Part shown: positions 15,652 to 24,915 of the stretch, one piece after another
How the letters are laid out: every line of letters starts with the position of its first letter
Numbering within the stretch: the first letter of the stretch is position 1
Source: a virus
Virus record (IMG/VR): IMGVR_UViG_3300030098_001220
Span: 1 to 38,343 of that record
Direction: 5' to 3' (one strand)
DNA: 38,343 nt
Translations under genes and position numbers: made by a program
Notes under the pieces: model-generated
Databases searched by the model: none
Told to the model about the DNA's origin: nothing
The model's input: only the letters and a program-made list of their open reading frames with translations

Positions 15652-17100
15652 TTATGAAGCGATACACGTAATGTCTAAAGACGTATCAAATCTACGTAAG
15701 CAGATACCTGCAGTCTTTAACATGTGTACGCTCGCACCATCAACATCTGACGCTCTAGTATCAGTAGCCGCGAATCCTCGTGGAACTACAGAACCAGCAA
15801 CGCACCAACGCATCATCTCACGACCTTTCTTAGAGATCATTGTAAGGTTAGCTTGTCCGTCATAGTTAGACTGGTCAACAAATACCATACGGTAAGACTC
15901 TAATGAGTAACCAGTAACTGGGTGCTTTTCACGAGCTTGTGCAACAGGACCATGATCAAATAATGGAATCTTAACCACATTGATCACATGACCATCTACG
16001 TGCTCGTAAGTAGTGAAGTAACCAGTTAATCCTAAGTTACGTCCGCTACCTGTGATGAATCTGTTCTCACCACCTACTTTGAAAGTATTAGTTGAGAAGT
16101 GATTTTTAAGAGCCTCATCAAACTCTCTTGCTCCACCAGTACCAGTAAATAATGTTACTTGCTTCTGGTTTGCATCCGTCATTTGGTAGAATAAATCACC
16201 AATGATGTTCTTCAACTTAGTTTCAGTCATAGTTGAATAAGTATCAGTGTTTACGATTTGCTCGAATAAACCTGGGCCTACAATTACAGGCTGTCCATTC
16301 TCATCTTTCATAAACGTGTTACCGTTTGAATCATAAGTTTTTTGTCCATACCAGTAGTACATCTCACACTCTTCTTTAAAGTCAAGCATGTGGTTGTACT
16401 CCTCATAGTCCATCCAAAGGTTGGTAGAACCACCACCTTTAGTTGGTAAAGTAAAGTTCGCTACGTAATCTTTAGCATGTCCTGACATGTGGTAAGATTT
16501 ACGAACTGTAGTAATTTTGTTACGAACTTTTCCTGGAGCTTGCCAGTTAGAAGCGTTACCTCTTGAGAAGTCAACACCTACTGGTGCATACAATTGAGCC
16601 CAAAGGTCACCTGCAGTAAAACCTGAAGTTAATACTGTAGCTGCTGCTGGGTTTACTAATTGTAATGTATACTCCCATCCTGAACCTGCCGCATAAGGTG
16701 TAGGTTCTTTCATGATACGAGCTAGTTCACCTTTGTTGTTTACTAACACGTATGGAAATACGAATCGTTTGTCAGGGAAAACCAATGTAAAAGTTGATCC
16801 TCCTTGTCCTAAGTTTGCTCCTGCATTAGTCACAGCCACTGGACGCGTTCTCAATTTGTGAGTAGCCACACGATATTCGTACTCTAAACGGTCAATTGAT
16901 TGAACATTTCCAGCTCCTTCAGTTAAGAAAGATAGTGGAAAACGCTTATCATCTTTACCCGCTAGGTGCGTAATAATCGGAGATAGTTCAGTTGGCTTAG
17001 ACAGTAATGCATTAGCTAGACTGTTCATGTCTGTCATTTGCGAATCATTATAAAACGTCTTGTGTACGCTAATGTTCGTTCCGGTCATTTGTCCTGCCAT
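15652..17100 (-). CDS. Major capsid protein (probable)
   Basis: 482 residues, the right size for a major capsid protein of HK97 fold. It starts MAGQMTGTNISVHKTFYND and has a helical N-arm (DMNSLANALLSK), long mixed strands and a conserved-looking core (WMDYEEYNHMLDFKEECEMYYWYGQ). Near residues 300-355 is a region typical of capsid proteins that form the spine helix (KLKNIIGDLFYQMTDANQKQV, FDEALKNHFSTN). It is flanked by an acidic scaffold-like protein upstream and hairpins downstream, and its codon use looks more GC-rich in third positions than its neighbours (clearly so at the C-terminus, 15660-15780), as expected for the most highly expressed gene. The family link to crAss-like capsids is inferred. 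Confidence 0.75.
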   Translation of the reverse strand: MAGQMTGTNISVHKTFYNDSQMTDMNSLANALLSKPTELSPIITHLAGKDDKRFPLSFLTEGAGNVQSIDRLEYEYRVATHKLRTRPVAVTNAGANLGQGGSTFTLVFPDKRFVFPYVLVNNKGELARIMKEPTPYAAGSGWEYTLQLVNPAAATVLTSGFTAGDLWAQLYAPVGVDFSRGNASNWQAPGKVRNKITTVRKSYHMSGHAKDYVANFTLPTKGGGSTNLWMDYEEYNHMLDFKEECEMYYWYGQKTYDSNGNTFMKDENGQPVIVGPGLFEQIVNTDTYSTMTETKLKNIIGDLFYQMTDANQKQVTLFTGTGGAREFDEALKNHFSTNTFKVGGENRFITGSGRNLGLTGYFTTYEHVDGHVINVVKIPLFDHGPVAQAREKHPVTGYSLESYRMVFVDQSNYDGQANLTMISKKGREMMRWCVAGSVVPRGFAATDTRASDVDGASVHMLKTAGICLRRFDTSLDITCIAS

Positions 17101-17146
17101 TATTATCTAATTTATAAAGTTAAGTTTTGCATTTTAAAATTGCCAT

Positions 17147-18280
17147 TTATATGTTAAGATCTAAATCATCCAAGTCTACTTGCTTACTCTTACGTCTTTG
17201 ACGTCCTCGTGCACTTTTAACTCTTTCTTCATTTCTGGATATTCTATCTCGTAATGATTTAGCATTTGATGTTCTAGCTTTTGTTTCTACCAATTTTGAT
17301 AAATCAAAACCTTTGAACATTAAATAATCAATCGCGAGTTTAGTCTCCATCTCTGCTTCAGAATGATCTAAGTCTCGTTGTGTGCGACCATCATTAGTCA
17401 CAGGGTTTGAGATATAGTCAAAAAACTTTGACTTCTCTCTCTTTGGAATAGAGATACCTGCAAAATCATCAGTACTATCGATGGCTTCATACACACCATT
17501 CCAAAATTCTTCTTGCTGTTCTTCTTGTTGAGCTCTTTGTTGTTTTTGCTGTTCAACCAATTGACTTCTTGATTGTTCTTGCATCTTACCTAAAGCTACT
17601 CTAGCAGATTCAGCTTTCTGGTATAACTTACCAGTATCTTCATAATCAATCAATAGCTCATTTATAAAACTCTGATCGTGTCCTTTTGTTGCAAAGTAAT
17701 CAGATAAAATAGCTTTTTGACTTCTTGTGTCATCTTCTTCAAAACTAACTTGGTTGTAATCTAGTTGCGGATCATATGCCTGCATAAAATCTCTAGATTC
17801 CCCTCCGTTAAGAACGTATTCTAGATGTCTTTGTACTAGTGGAAAGTTCTCAAACAAATTGTTTAGTTGATCTTCCGCTATCTGTTGTCCAACATCTTGT
17901 GTCATTGCTAAAAGACCTTCTTCAGTATCATCATACTCTTCTTCAGTCTCAAAGCCTAACTTATCTAGTATTGAAGAAACTACTGTAGAAGTAACAGGTT
18001 CTCTGTCATCTTCTTCTTCATCGTCATCTTCATACTCTTCATCTTCTTCGTAGTCCTCATCCTCTTCATATTCTTCCTCTTCTTCCTCTTCTTCTTCAAC
18101 TTCTTCTACGTCTTCAGACTCTTCTAATTCTTCTGCATCCGCATCTAACTCTTCAGCTTCTGCGCTTGGGGTTTCAACTGCTAAATCTTCAGCAACTTCA
18201 CCTCCTGGATTTCCTCCATCTAAAACATCGTCAAATGAAATATCATCCAAACCGATGCCTTCTTCTTCTGGTTCTATCAT
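17147..18280 (-). CDS. Acidic scaffold-like protein
   Basis: 377 residues. The N-terminal about 100 residues are almost entirely acidic: residues 37-96 contain long Glu/Asp runs (EEVEEEEEEEEEYEEDEDY and on). The middle is helical with Gln-rich coiled coil (EQSRSQLVEQQKQQRAQQEEQQ). The C-terminus is basic (ARGRQRRKSKQVDLDDLDLNI), as in scaffolds that hold the capsid protein by a basic helix-turn-helix. Its place between portal-side genes and the capsid protein is the usual scaffold position. On the minus strand a TATTTTTG element at 18309-18302 lies 21 bases before its start and could be a -7 box, but no -33 TTG was seen. Confidence 0.6.
   Translation of the reverse strand: MIEPEEEGIGLDDISFDDVLDGGNPGGEVAEDLAVETPSAEAEELDADAEELEESEDVEEVEEEEEEEEEYEEDEDYEEDEEYEDDDEEEDDREPVTSTVVSSILDKLGFETEEEYDDTEEGLLAMTQDVGQQIAEDQLNNLFENFPLVQRHLEYVLNGGESRDFMQAYDPQLDYNQVSFEEDDTRSQKAILSDYFATKGHDQSFINELLIDYEDTGKLYQKAESARVALGKMQEQSRSQLVEQQKQQRAQQEEQQEEFWNGVYEAIDSTDDFAGISIPKREKSKFFDYISNPVTNDGRTQRDLDHSEAEMETKLAIDYLMFKGFDLSKLVETKARTSNAKSLRDRISRNEERVKSARGRQRRKSKQVDLDDLDLNI
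18004..18135 (-). repeat. Low-complexity Glu/Asp-coding tract
   Basis: On the plus strand this is a run of TCT/TTC/CTT triplets, coding Glu and Asp on the minus strand. It is a simple-sequence tract prone to length change, inside the scaffold-like gene. Confidence 0.7.
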
Positions 18281-18314
18281 AATCTATATATTAATTTTTT
18301 ACAAAAATAGTTAA

Positions 18315-18342
18315 ATATGTGTGTATTGGTACACTCACATAT
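18315..18342 (-). terminator. AT-rich stem-loop before the scaffold-like gene
   Basis: On the minus strand ATATGT pairs with ACATAT and GTGT with ACAC (ten pairs with a 2-base bulge, 6-base loop), followed by a T-rich stretch (TTAACTATTTTTG). It lies in the 92-base gap after the 239-residue gene. It could be a weak terminator; the T-rich tail overlaps a possible -7 box for the next gene. Confidence 0.5.
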
Positions 18343-18372
18343 GTTTTTGGATATGTCTTTATTATATATCAC

Positions 18373-19092
18373 TTATGCTCTTTTTCTAGACCTTCTAATA
18401 GCCTCTTTACCTTTAGTAAATATACTTGCCACCTGTCTTTTACCCATTACTTTGGCTCTTTGTTCACCTACCGTAAGGATTTGGATCTTCCTAGCAAACG
18501 GTTTATTAACTCTTTTAACCTTAGCCACAGTAGCGCGAGCGTCAGCAGGTGTGGCAAAACGTATACCAACAGTATCCTTTGGATTTTCATCCGTATATAA
18601 TCTTCTACCACTTCCTTTTGGTTTTTTACCTGTTCCTGTTACTGGGTCTTTACCATGCTTAGATCTATAACCGCCCTTTTTGTAAGCTGGTGTCTCTATA
18701 ACTGTGCCACGCTTTGGTCCTGTAGGTAAATCTTTGATGCCTGGTGGTACGTTCTGATACGATTGTACTAAATGTCCTTGGTCATCCACCTTTGTAATAT
18801 TGATAGGTACTTGCATACCTTCAGTATTAAATGATGTATTAGCTGGTACGTCTGGAAAAACCATACTAGCATCTGTATTACCCATAGCTTGTTGCTCACG
18901 TAAACCTACTTGTTGTTCTTGTGGAGTTTGTGCAACTAACATATTCTCTTGCTTAGCCTGTGCCTCTGCTTGTAACATTGCTGGTACATCAGCGCCCTGG
19001 TTAGCCATTTGATACAAGTCTAATATGCTACCTTCAAATCCAGTAGACCTAGCCATGTCTAATATTTCTCTACGCATTTGGTTATTCAGCAT
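18373..19092 (-). CDS. Virion-associated basic protein of unknown function
   Basis: 239 residues. The N-terminal half is helical and Gln/Ala-rich (LYQMANQGADVPAML, AEAQAKQENMLVA). The C-terminal half is very basic with Gly/Lys linkers (AYKKGGYRSKHGKDP, GTGKKPKGSGRRLY) and ends IRRSRKRA. It starts inside the last codons of the portal gene (11-base overlap), so it is coupled to it. The basic half may touch DNA or the acidic scaffold-like protein encoded next. Not recognised as a named family. Confidence 0.55.
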   Translation of the reverse strand: MLNNQMRREILDMARSTGFEGSILDLYQMANQGADVPAMLQAEAQAKQENMLVAQTPQEQQVGLREQQAMGNTDASMVFPDVPANTSFNTEGMQVPINITKVDDQGHLVQSYQNVPPGIKDLPTGPKRGTVIETPAYKKGGYRSKHGKDPVTGTGKKPKGSGRRLYTDENPKDTVGIRFATPADARATVAKVKRVNKPFARKIQILTVGEQRAKVMGKRQVASIFTKGKEAIRRSRKRA

Positions 19093-21337
19093 TGCCCTCT
19101 CTTGCTATCTGATTTTTCTCGCTATCGTTATCCATTTTAGCACCAAGCTCTCTTTCTCTAATATCTAGCTCACGCTGTTTGTTTTCAAAGTCTTGAATTA
19201 ACTTCTGCATATTGAAGCTATCTAACTCTGGATTCTTTCTAGCTTCTGCGTTGATTAATGCTACCTCAATATCTAGCTGTCTATCTTTTTCTTTATCAAT
19301 AGAAGCTCTTTCCATTTCTTGCTGTTGCATTTGCATCTGCTGTTGAGCTTGTGCTTGTTGAGCTTGTTGTTGTGCTTGCTCTAATTCTGCTGCAGCTTTC
19401 TCCGCTGCTTTTAACTTGCCTTTTATTTGACTGAAGTTTTCAGACTCAAACATCTCAGCAACCATAGAAGCTTTAGTACCATTCTGAATCATAGCCTGTG
19501 CGAGACCCTTAATCTGATCTAATCTTTGTTGATCCTTGCCAGCGTCAGATACAAAGATACCATAGTTAGCCTCCATATGTTGCAAAGTGTCAATGTCTAA
19601 AAAGTCTGCAGTACCATCAGGCATTACAAACATACCTTGTTTACCAGTAAGCCATGCTTCTTTTGAATAGTCAAGCAGTGCTTGTAAATCTCTTTGTTCT
19701 AGTCTAGCAAATTTTCTAAATAAATCTTCTGTAATATGTGAAGATTGTAGTATAGCTTGCTGTGAACTAGCTTTACCTTCATATGCACCAATCGTACCTT
19801 GTCTTTGTCTAGACACACCAGATATTTTCTCCCACTCTTGTAGTATAGATTCTAGTAGTGTTATGTATTGTGATATAGTCTTGATTGACATATCAAGAAC
19901 TGATTGATGTTGTGGGTTAAGTTGTATACCTTCTTTGTTATAATCTACCCATGCAATACCCGTACCTTCTACATAGTACATAAATTTATCCATGTCCCAT
20001 TTCTTAGGAATCATGTTAATATCAAACTGTGCAATAATATCTTTACTTCTAGCTATTGCCAGTTCCATTCTATACTTGTAGATGTTGTAGTTTAACTGAT
20101 AAGGTATACCAAGTGATACTAGTGAAATATTGTCTGCATTTATATCAGAGTACTTTCTACCATTGATAGGCAGTTTGCAAGTAGATGCATTGTCAATAGA
20201 TAACCTTTGATTAGCTACAGGATTAATGTTAATGTAAAATCTACCATCAATACGTGTACCTTCCCATACTTCATTTACCCATAGATAAGTTACCTTAGCT
20301 CCTGTTTCTTTTAGCTCTTTAGGCATTCTAAACTTTTCATCAACCTCCATCTCTTCCATAGCTCCAGTCTCTGGGTCCATGTATTCTAAGAAACCTATTC
20401 TTTTTCTTGACTTCCAATATACAGTAACTACTTCTATTAATCTGTTTCTGTATGTGTTTGGATCAGAACCTGCTCTTGCTCTTCTGTATAATAGATATGA
20501 TTCTGGATCTGATTGTCTAGGCTCTTCTAGTTCTAGTACTTGTTCATCTGTCAATGACTCATAGAATGAATCTATAACTGATGATGCATGTACATACTTT
20601 CTAACTAACGCCCAATCTCCATCTTCTACAAACTCTATGTCTGGATCTTTATCATAATCAATATCAATAGGATTTAATACTTCATAGAATGGCTCTTTGT
20701 TTCTAACACCTCTATGTGTATATACTTCACCTGATACTAAAAAGTGAAACCAAGCTTTTTGTATCTTATCATACACTTCTGACTGTTGCATTATGTATGT
20801 CATAGCATGTTGTCCTTTGATAGCTCTGTTATCTACATAACTATTCTCAAACTGATCTGCTATTTCTTTAGGCATTGGAATATCTTCTGGAGTTTCAAGA
20901 TTTTGCATTGCTTCTGGATTAGTTTCAGCTAATACTTTTAAGAATCTTTGTTGTAAGTTTTGATATATAGCTTGTTGCTTTGCTTTTTCTTTTTGACTTA
21001 CAGCGTCTCCATTTTGTACTGTAACGGTGTAATTAAGAGGTCTTTTAGACTTCTCACCTAATAAAAGATCAATAATAGGTTTGATAATAGGATAGTTACG
21101 CATTTTAGAGGGGAAATTTGTACGGGACTTGCCGTAAGGTTGTGTAACGTAACGATAGTCATCCTCATAAATTACACCGTTGTAGTAATCATACAATCTC
21201 TTTAGGTCATCTTTTCTTTCGTTGACCCCATATAAAGACAACTCTATGTAGGCTTCTACACAGCTTTCTCTCCATTTTTTATTCTTCTTTGATAAAGGCA
21301 GCTTTTGCTGCGGTATTTTGTCTCCCCCTAGATACAT
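19082..21337 (-). CDS. Portal protein (probable)
   Basis: 751 residues, directly after the large terminase, the normal portal position. The N-terminal region has helices and the phrase LYDYYNGVIYEDDYRYV, as in many portal proteins. The middle has beta and stem regions (RYKMELAIARSKDIIAQF-like helices around residue 430). Residues about 500-590 form helices as in portal stem and clip (ISQYITLLESILQEWEKISGV, then RQRQGTIGAYEGKASSQQA, a stretch typical of portals). The C-terminus is Gln-rich coiled coil (AAAELEQAQQQAQQAQAQQQ) and a charged tail. The protein forms a dodecameric ring through which DNA enters the head. The ATG at 21337 lies 7 bases after a TAATTTTG element (see the finding on leaderless starts). 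Confidence 0.8.
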   Translation of the reverse strand: MYLGGDKIPQQKLPLSKKNKKWRESCVEAYIELSLYGVNERKDDLKRLYDYYNGVIYEDDYRYVTQPYGKSRTNFPSKMRNYPIIKPIIDLLLGEKSKRPLNYTVTVQNGDAVSQKEKAKQQAIYQNLQQRFLKVLAETNPEAMQNLETPEDIPMPKEIADQFENSYVDNRAIKGQHAMTYIMQQSEVYDKIQKAWFHFLVSGEVYTHRGVRNKEPFYEVLNPIDIDYDKDPDIEFVEDGDWALVRKYVHASSVIDSFYESLTDEQVLELEEPRQSDPESYLLYRRARAGSDPNTYRNRLIEVVTVYWKSRKRIGFLEYMDPETGAMEEMEVDEKFRMPKELKETGAKVTYLWVNEVWEGTRIDGRFYININPVANQRLSIDNASTCKLPINGRKYSDINADNISLVSLGIPYQLNYNIYKYRMELAIARSKDIIAQFDINMIPKKWDMDKFMYYVEGTGIAWVDYNKEGIQLNPQHQSVLDMSIKTISQYITLLESILQEWEKISGVSRQRQGTIGAYEGKASSQQAILQSSHITEDLFRKFARLEQRDLQALLDYSKEAWLTGKQGMFVMPDGTADFLDIDTLQHMEANYGIFVSDAGKDQQRLDQIKGLAQAMIQNGTKASMVAEMFESENFSQIKGKLKAAEKAAAELEQAQQQAQQAQAQQQMQMQQQEMERASIDKEKDRQLDIEVALINAEARKNPELDSFNMQKLIQDFENKQRELDIRERELGAKMDNDSEKNQIAREGNAE

Positions 21338-21344
21338 ATGTATG

Positions 21345-21352
21345 CAAAATTA
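21345..21352 (-). promoter_or_regulatory. TAATTTTG -7-like element before the portal gene
   Basis: On the minus strand TAATTTTG is a perfect match to the Bacteroidota -7 box (TAnnTTTG) and lies exactly 7 bases before the portal ATG. No TTG was seen about 20 bases further upstream, so it is weaker than the promoter at 25780-25811. If active, the message would be nearly leaderless. Confidence 0.5.
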
Positions 21353-21415
21353 ATTAAATTTATATTTTGTTATACTACCTGTGTGTCTTTTGTACTCCCT
21401 ATTATAAATATAACA

Positions 21416-23407
21416 CTAGTAGTAATTTTTATCAAACCAATCGTTTGATGCATTATCTTCTAATATTTCTTTTACCTCTGCGTTATACAACTCTCTAGTA
21501 TGATACATTCCTACCATTAGCGCCATAACACGGTCAAAGTTACCCCTGTGATTAAACTTTATTAACTCTTGTAAAAGAGCCAAGTCATATATCTTATGTA
21601 AGTTCAAAGTTATCTTATCCCCATCGTCTGATCTTACAGCATTTAACCAGTCTCGTATGTATAACTCGCCTTGTCTTTTTCTAGCCTCTGTTGTATGCAT
21701 ACCATAGTTACGTTTTACATTTCTAGATCTTAGATCTTTTTTGTCTAGCATTTCAAACTCTTCTTGTAATCTATGTAACTTTCTATGCTGTCTTGCGTAT
21801 TGTATAACAGCACCACGATCATTCTCAAACCCTATCTTTGCATTATAATAATCAGCTAGCATAAATAAATTTTTATTATATTCGTCTTGCGTATGTGGTC
21901 TACCTACATAACTAGCAACAATTAAATCATCAGGCTTTGATATATTATTTATTCTCTTTATCACATACGCAGCACCTAGAGAACTGGAATCTGCTGATTG
22001 GTTTTGTCCATACGGGTCATGACAAACTAGATATAGATTGTGTGGGACTTGTCCCTCTTGATTCCGATATGGACCTTCATACAGAACAATGGCTCCTGTT
22101 AAATTATCTTCCTTACGATGAGGAAACCTTAGAATAGGTCTTGCATCTCCATCTGGTTCAAACTTTATCTTATTATCTTTACCATAGTATAATCTACCAG
22201 CTGTACCTATTGCATGTAGCTTGTTTGCTTTTACTTTGTTATACTGTTCTTGTAATGATGAAATATCAAATAGATTTGATGATACTTGTAGTGTAGCCTC
22301 ACTAGGACATAATGGATGTTCTGCTATATATTGATCGTAGGCTTTTGGATCATTAGTACCTTTCTTTTTATTCCTATTAGACTGTTCAAACTCTTTAGCT
22401 TCTTCTATTTTAGAGTTACCATCATCATCAATAAATCCTTCTAAGTTCTCAAAGATTGGTACAAAGTACCCACACTCTGTGCCCATAGCACCATCATCCC
22501 ACTCATTTGCAAAAGATAAACAATCATATGACTCTGGATTGTAGAACAGTTCTTCCATACCTGCAAAGTCTACGCCTTGTGTACCACCTGTACCAAAAGC
22601 AATCATAGTACCTAGTGTCTTACTACCTTGACGCATTGTTGGCATAGCTACTTCCCAAGCTTTTAATAGTCCTGGAAATGATCCTGCCTCTTCAAAAAAT
22701 ATAAGTTCACCTGCCTTACCCCTTACTTTATCTGGATCATCTTTTAGTGATACACCTATAATCTGTGACTTCATACCCATCTCTACAAGTGCACCATTTA
22801 CATTCTTCTTGTATCCAGATTGCTTGTGCATCTCTCTATCTCGTAGTCTTGGTTGTGTCCATGCTGTATTATCATCTACAAATGACATAATATCCCAAGC
22901 TTTAGATAGTAAACCATCCCCAATCAAGTATTCTTTCTGTCCTGCAAAAACATAATTCTTACTATTACGCACATGAAAGTAGTTACGTACTAGCATAGCT
23001 GCAGCTTTATAAGAAAATCCTTTACGACGTGCTTTTAACACTGTCATATGCTTGTTTTCTTTCCTACATCTGTCTACTGCAGTAAAGTATTTCCAATCTC
23101 CATCGTAAAATGCTGGGAATGTACGCTCTCTTCGAGCTATAACTGTGCCATCTGGTAGTTCCTCATCAACAGATCTGTCAATGGGACAATAGTTAAGATA
23201 AAAATAGTGGTTGCCTGTGATTGTTACACCATTATAGGTGTACCCATATAAACATCTTTTGCGTTCTTCGTCCCAGTATTCAAAGTATGGTTTTGTACCA
23301 GGCAGTGCATTAGTATAATATCCGTTCTTAAGATACTTATTAGCTGCTGGAGCTAGTCCTTGCGTTTGTTTAAAAATTTGTTTTTTATATTCTGTAACTC
23401 CTGACAT
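21416..23407 (-). CDS. terL: Terminase large subunit
   Basis: 663 residues. The ATPase that packages DNA into the head and the nuclease that cuts it. The Walker A variant KARRKGFSYK is at 125-134, the Walker B LIFFEEAG (acidic pair) at 235-242, and the coupling motif FGTGGT at 271-276. The C-terminal nuclease has CHDPYG with Asp464, and FENDRG with Glu528/Asp530, as the metal-binding acidic residues of the RNase H-like fold. Length fits phage terminases of this type (about 600-700). The start overlaps the end of the 92-residue gene by about 55 bases, so it is likely coupled; no small terminase subunit was recognised with certainty. Confidence 0.9.
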   Translation of the reverse strand: MSGVTEYKKQIFKQTQGLAPAANKYLKNGYYTNALPGTKPYFEYWDEERKRCLYGYTYNGVTITGNHYFYLNYCPIDRSVDEELPDGTVIARRERTFPAFYDGDWKYFTAVDRCRKENKHMTVLKARRKGFSYKAAAMLVRNYFHVRNSKNYVFAGQKEYLIGDGLLSKAWDIMSFVDDNTAWTQPRLRDREMHKQSGYKKNVNGALVEMGMKSQIIGVSLKDDPDKVRGKAGELIFFEEAGSFPGLLKAWEVAMPTMRQGSKTLGTMIAFGTGGTQGVDFAGMEELFYNPESYDCLSFANEWDDGAMGTECGYFVPIFENLEGFIDDDGNSKIEEAKEFEQSNRNKKKGTNDPKAYDQYIAEHPLCPSEATLQVSSNLFDISSLQEQYNKVKANKLHAIGTAGRLYYGKDNKIKFEPDGDARPILRFPHRKEDNLTGAIVLYEGPYRNQEGQVPHNLYLVCHDPYGQNQSADSSSLGAAYVIKRINNISKPDDLIVASYVGRPHTQDEYNKNLFMLADYYNAKIGFENDRGAVIQYARQHRKLHRLQEEFEMLDKKDLRSRNVKRNYGMHTTEARKRQGELYIRDWLNAVRSDDGDKITLNLHKIYDLALLQELIKFNHRGNFDRVMALMVGMYHTRELYNAEVKEILEDNASNDWFDKNYY

Positions 23408-23631
23408 TTTTCATATTCTTCTGTGCTTATAAAATGATGTATTAACAAATCTAAAGTAGCTTCATCTCTTCCATCACTTTCTATAGGATCAAAAGGTAAA
23501 TAAAAATCTTCTATCCTACCCGTCTTCTCAGCCTGCTCGTATATATCATCAAGAGTTATTCTTTTAGTTACAAAGTCATACGCATTATCCATGGCATTGT
23601 TATAATCTTGTAAGTCTTCTAAAAAATCCAT
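23353..23631 (-). CDS. Hypothetical acidic protein
   Basis: 92 residues, acidic and helical (MDFLEDLQDYNNAMDNAYDFV, DDIYEQAEKTGRIEDFYLPF). It overlaps the terminase start by 55 bases and lies 9 bases after the 168-residue gene, so it belongs to the packaging cluster. No motif was recognised; a packaging accessory role is inferred from position only. Confidence 0.5.
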   Translation of the reverse strand: MDFLEDLQDYNNAMDNAYDFVTKRITLDDIYEQAEKTGRIEDFYLPFDPIESDGRDEATLDLLIHHFISTEEYEKCQELQNIKNKFLNKRKD

Positions 23632-23640
23632 GTCTCAAAT

Positions 23641-24147
23641 CTACGAACTATATTTGTTAACTACAACACCGCCACGTGTATTTGTATTTACTTGTTCTTG
23701 TTTAGCTACTTGTTCCTCTAGTTTTGATAATCCACTAACTACATCTCCCATCTTAGATAAATTAGCAACCAAGTCCTTTGCATGAAAGATTGGTCTACCA
23801 TTATCGTCCATCATTGTTAGATCTACAGTTTCAAAATACTTTTGTAATTTTATTACTGACAGTCTTGCTGCCTTCAACAGTTTTACTGCAGATGTTTCTT
23901 TTAACTTTTTATATGTATCACAAGCTGCCTTTACTTTAGAACTAGGTGCCCACTTTGATTTACCATATACACCTAACACTACCTCATCATGCCTACTCTC
24001 TTCATCATATACAGCATATGGAGATTTATGATCACACATAAAGTACACATATGCAAGTTCTTTAGAATCTAAAGTCTTAAATTCTATAATACTTAGTGCA
24101 TATGGTGATGGCACTGCTACGTTATCAACTATCTCTAGTAACTCCAT
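23641..24147 (-). CDS. Hypothetical protein, candidate small terminase-like factor
   Basis: 168 residues. The first 75 residues are mixed (MELLEIVDNVAVPSPYALS, then a Tyr-rich stretch YVYFMCDHKSPYAVYDEES); the C-terminal half is helical with a coiled-coil-like end (LVANLSKMGDVVSGLSKLEEQVAKQEQ). A small helical protein two genes before the large terminase may be the DNA-recognition subunit, but there is no clear helix-turn-helix. It overlaps the HU/IHF-like gene by 23 bases. The function is uncertain. Confidence 0.5.
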   Translation of the reverse strand: MELLEIVDNVAVPSPYALSIIEFKTLDSKELAYVYFMCDHKSPYAVYDEESRHDEVVLGVYGKSKWAPSSKVKAACDTYKKLKETSAVKLLKAARLSVIKLQKYFETVDLTMMDDNGRPIFHAKDLVANLSKMGDVVSGLSKLEEQVAKQEQVNTNTRGGVVVNKYSS

Positions 24148-24340
24148 TTATATTATCTCTTCTTTCTTTTTTAGAATAAAATCTACCAAAGTATGGCAGT
24201 CTTACAGAGTGAAAATTACCTTCAGACATAATTTTTGCTACATACTTAAACTGGCTGTTTATAATTTTCTCTACCTTTTCAAGAGGTAAATTATACTTTG
24301 TCGCTAGTATCTGTATTACTTCTTTTTTCGACTTTGCCAT
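24125..24340 (-). CDS. HU/IHF-like DNA-bending protein
   Basis: 71 residues. It has the helical N-terminal half (KKEVIQILATKYNLPLEKVEKIINSQF) and the short strand motif around the bend region (VRLPYFGRFYSKKERR) of the HU/IHF family (R-L-P-x-F-G-x-F), but is shorter than host HU (about 90) and lacks the full beta arm. A gene of this type near the terminase and portal is a known feature of crAss-like phages. It probably shapes DNA at packaging or control sites. It overlaps both neighbours. Confidence 0.7.
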   Translation of the reverse strand: MAKSKKEVIQILATKYNLPLEKVEKIINSQFKYVAKIMSEGNFHSVRLPYFGRFYSKKERRDNINGVTRDS

Positions 24341-24590
24341 TGGTTTGTGATTTCCACTTGTTTATAGGACATGTAGTTGATCTCCATTTTGCTTTGTGTT
24401 GTATTAAACATCCGCATTTACCACACCTCATTCTATCTCTTATTAAATGTTCACAGCTATTACAATCAGATAATCTCTCTGCGTAGTCTGCTTCAGATAC
24501 ATTAGGAGCACCTTCAGATATATACTTAGCAAGATCTTTACTAAAACTCTTAGTCATCTGCCATAAACTTGGCATTTTATCCTTACTCAT
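24291..24590 (-). CDS. Zinc-ribbon protein
   Basis: 99 residues. A central cysteine set (C43-x2-C46, then RCGKCGCL and a Cys after TT, near residue 74) with the neighbouring phrase KAKWRSTTCPINKW is a small zinc ribbon seen in many phage hypothetical proteins. The N-terminal about 40 residues are helical. It overlaps the HU/IHF-like gene by 50 bases. It probably binds DNA or a protein; the function is unknown. Confidence 0.6.
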   Translation of the reverse strand: MSKDKMPSLWQMTKSFSKDLAKYISEGAPNVSEADYAERLSDCNSCEHLIRDRMRCGKCGCLIQHKAKWRSTTCPINKWKSQTNGKVEKRSNTDTSDKV

Positions 24591-24915
24591 TCCAGTTAAT
24601 GTTTACTTCTACTTTCTTAGTATCTAAATTTAATAATCTACTTAAGATATAATTTTTACCATCCTTTCTAATAGCTCTTTTGTCTTTCATCTTCTTTACA
24701 TAATTATTTAATGTATTGAAGTCTGCTAATCCTAAAACTTTTGCTGCAGCTTTTTTAACTTTTGCAGAACATATACTAGGATCTTCTAAAACAACAGCTG
24801 CATCTACTAAGGCTGCTAAAACTTTTACTTCTGTAGAAGTAAGATTAAACACCCCGTTCCAGAACTGTAGATATTTTAGTGTAGAATTTACTTTAATCGT
24901 TATCTTTTGTTCCAT
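24583..24915 (-). CDS. Winged-helix-like DNA-binding protein
   Basis: 110 residues. The segment FNLTSTEVKVLAALVDA, then KVKKAAAKVLGLADFNTLNNYVKKMKDKRAIRKDGKNYIL, has helices followed by a hairpin 'wing', as in winged-helix DNA-binding domains. It is near the promoter-proximal start of the late operon, so it could be a late regulator. It overlaps neighbours by 8 and 23 bases. Assignment is from secondary-structure pattern. Confidence 0.5.
   Translation of the reverse strand: MEQKITIKVNSTLKYLQFWNGVFNLTSTEVKVLAALVDAAVVLEDPSICSAKVKKAAAKVLGLADFNTLNNYVKKMKDKRAIRKDGKNYILSRLLNLDTKKVEVNINWNE

Noticed and set aside
18302-18309. TATTTTTG before the scaffold-like gene as a full promoter
   Set aside because: No TTG about 20 bases upstream, and it overlaps the T-rich tail of a stem-loop, so it is only mentioned in the gene entry.
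18317-18670. Plus-strand frames opposite the 239-residue gene
   Set aside because: Antisense shadows; the minus-strand gene is coupled to the portal gene and has the operon orientation.
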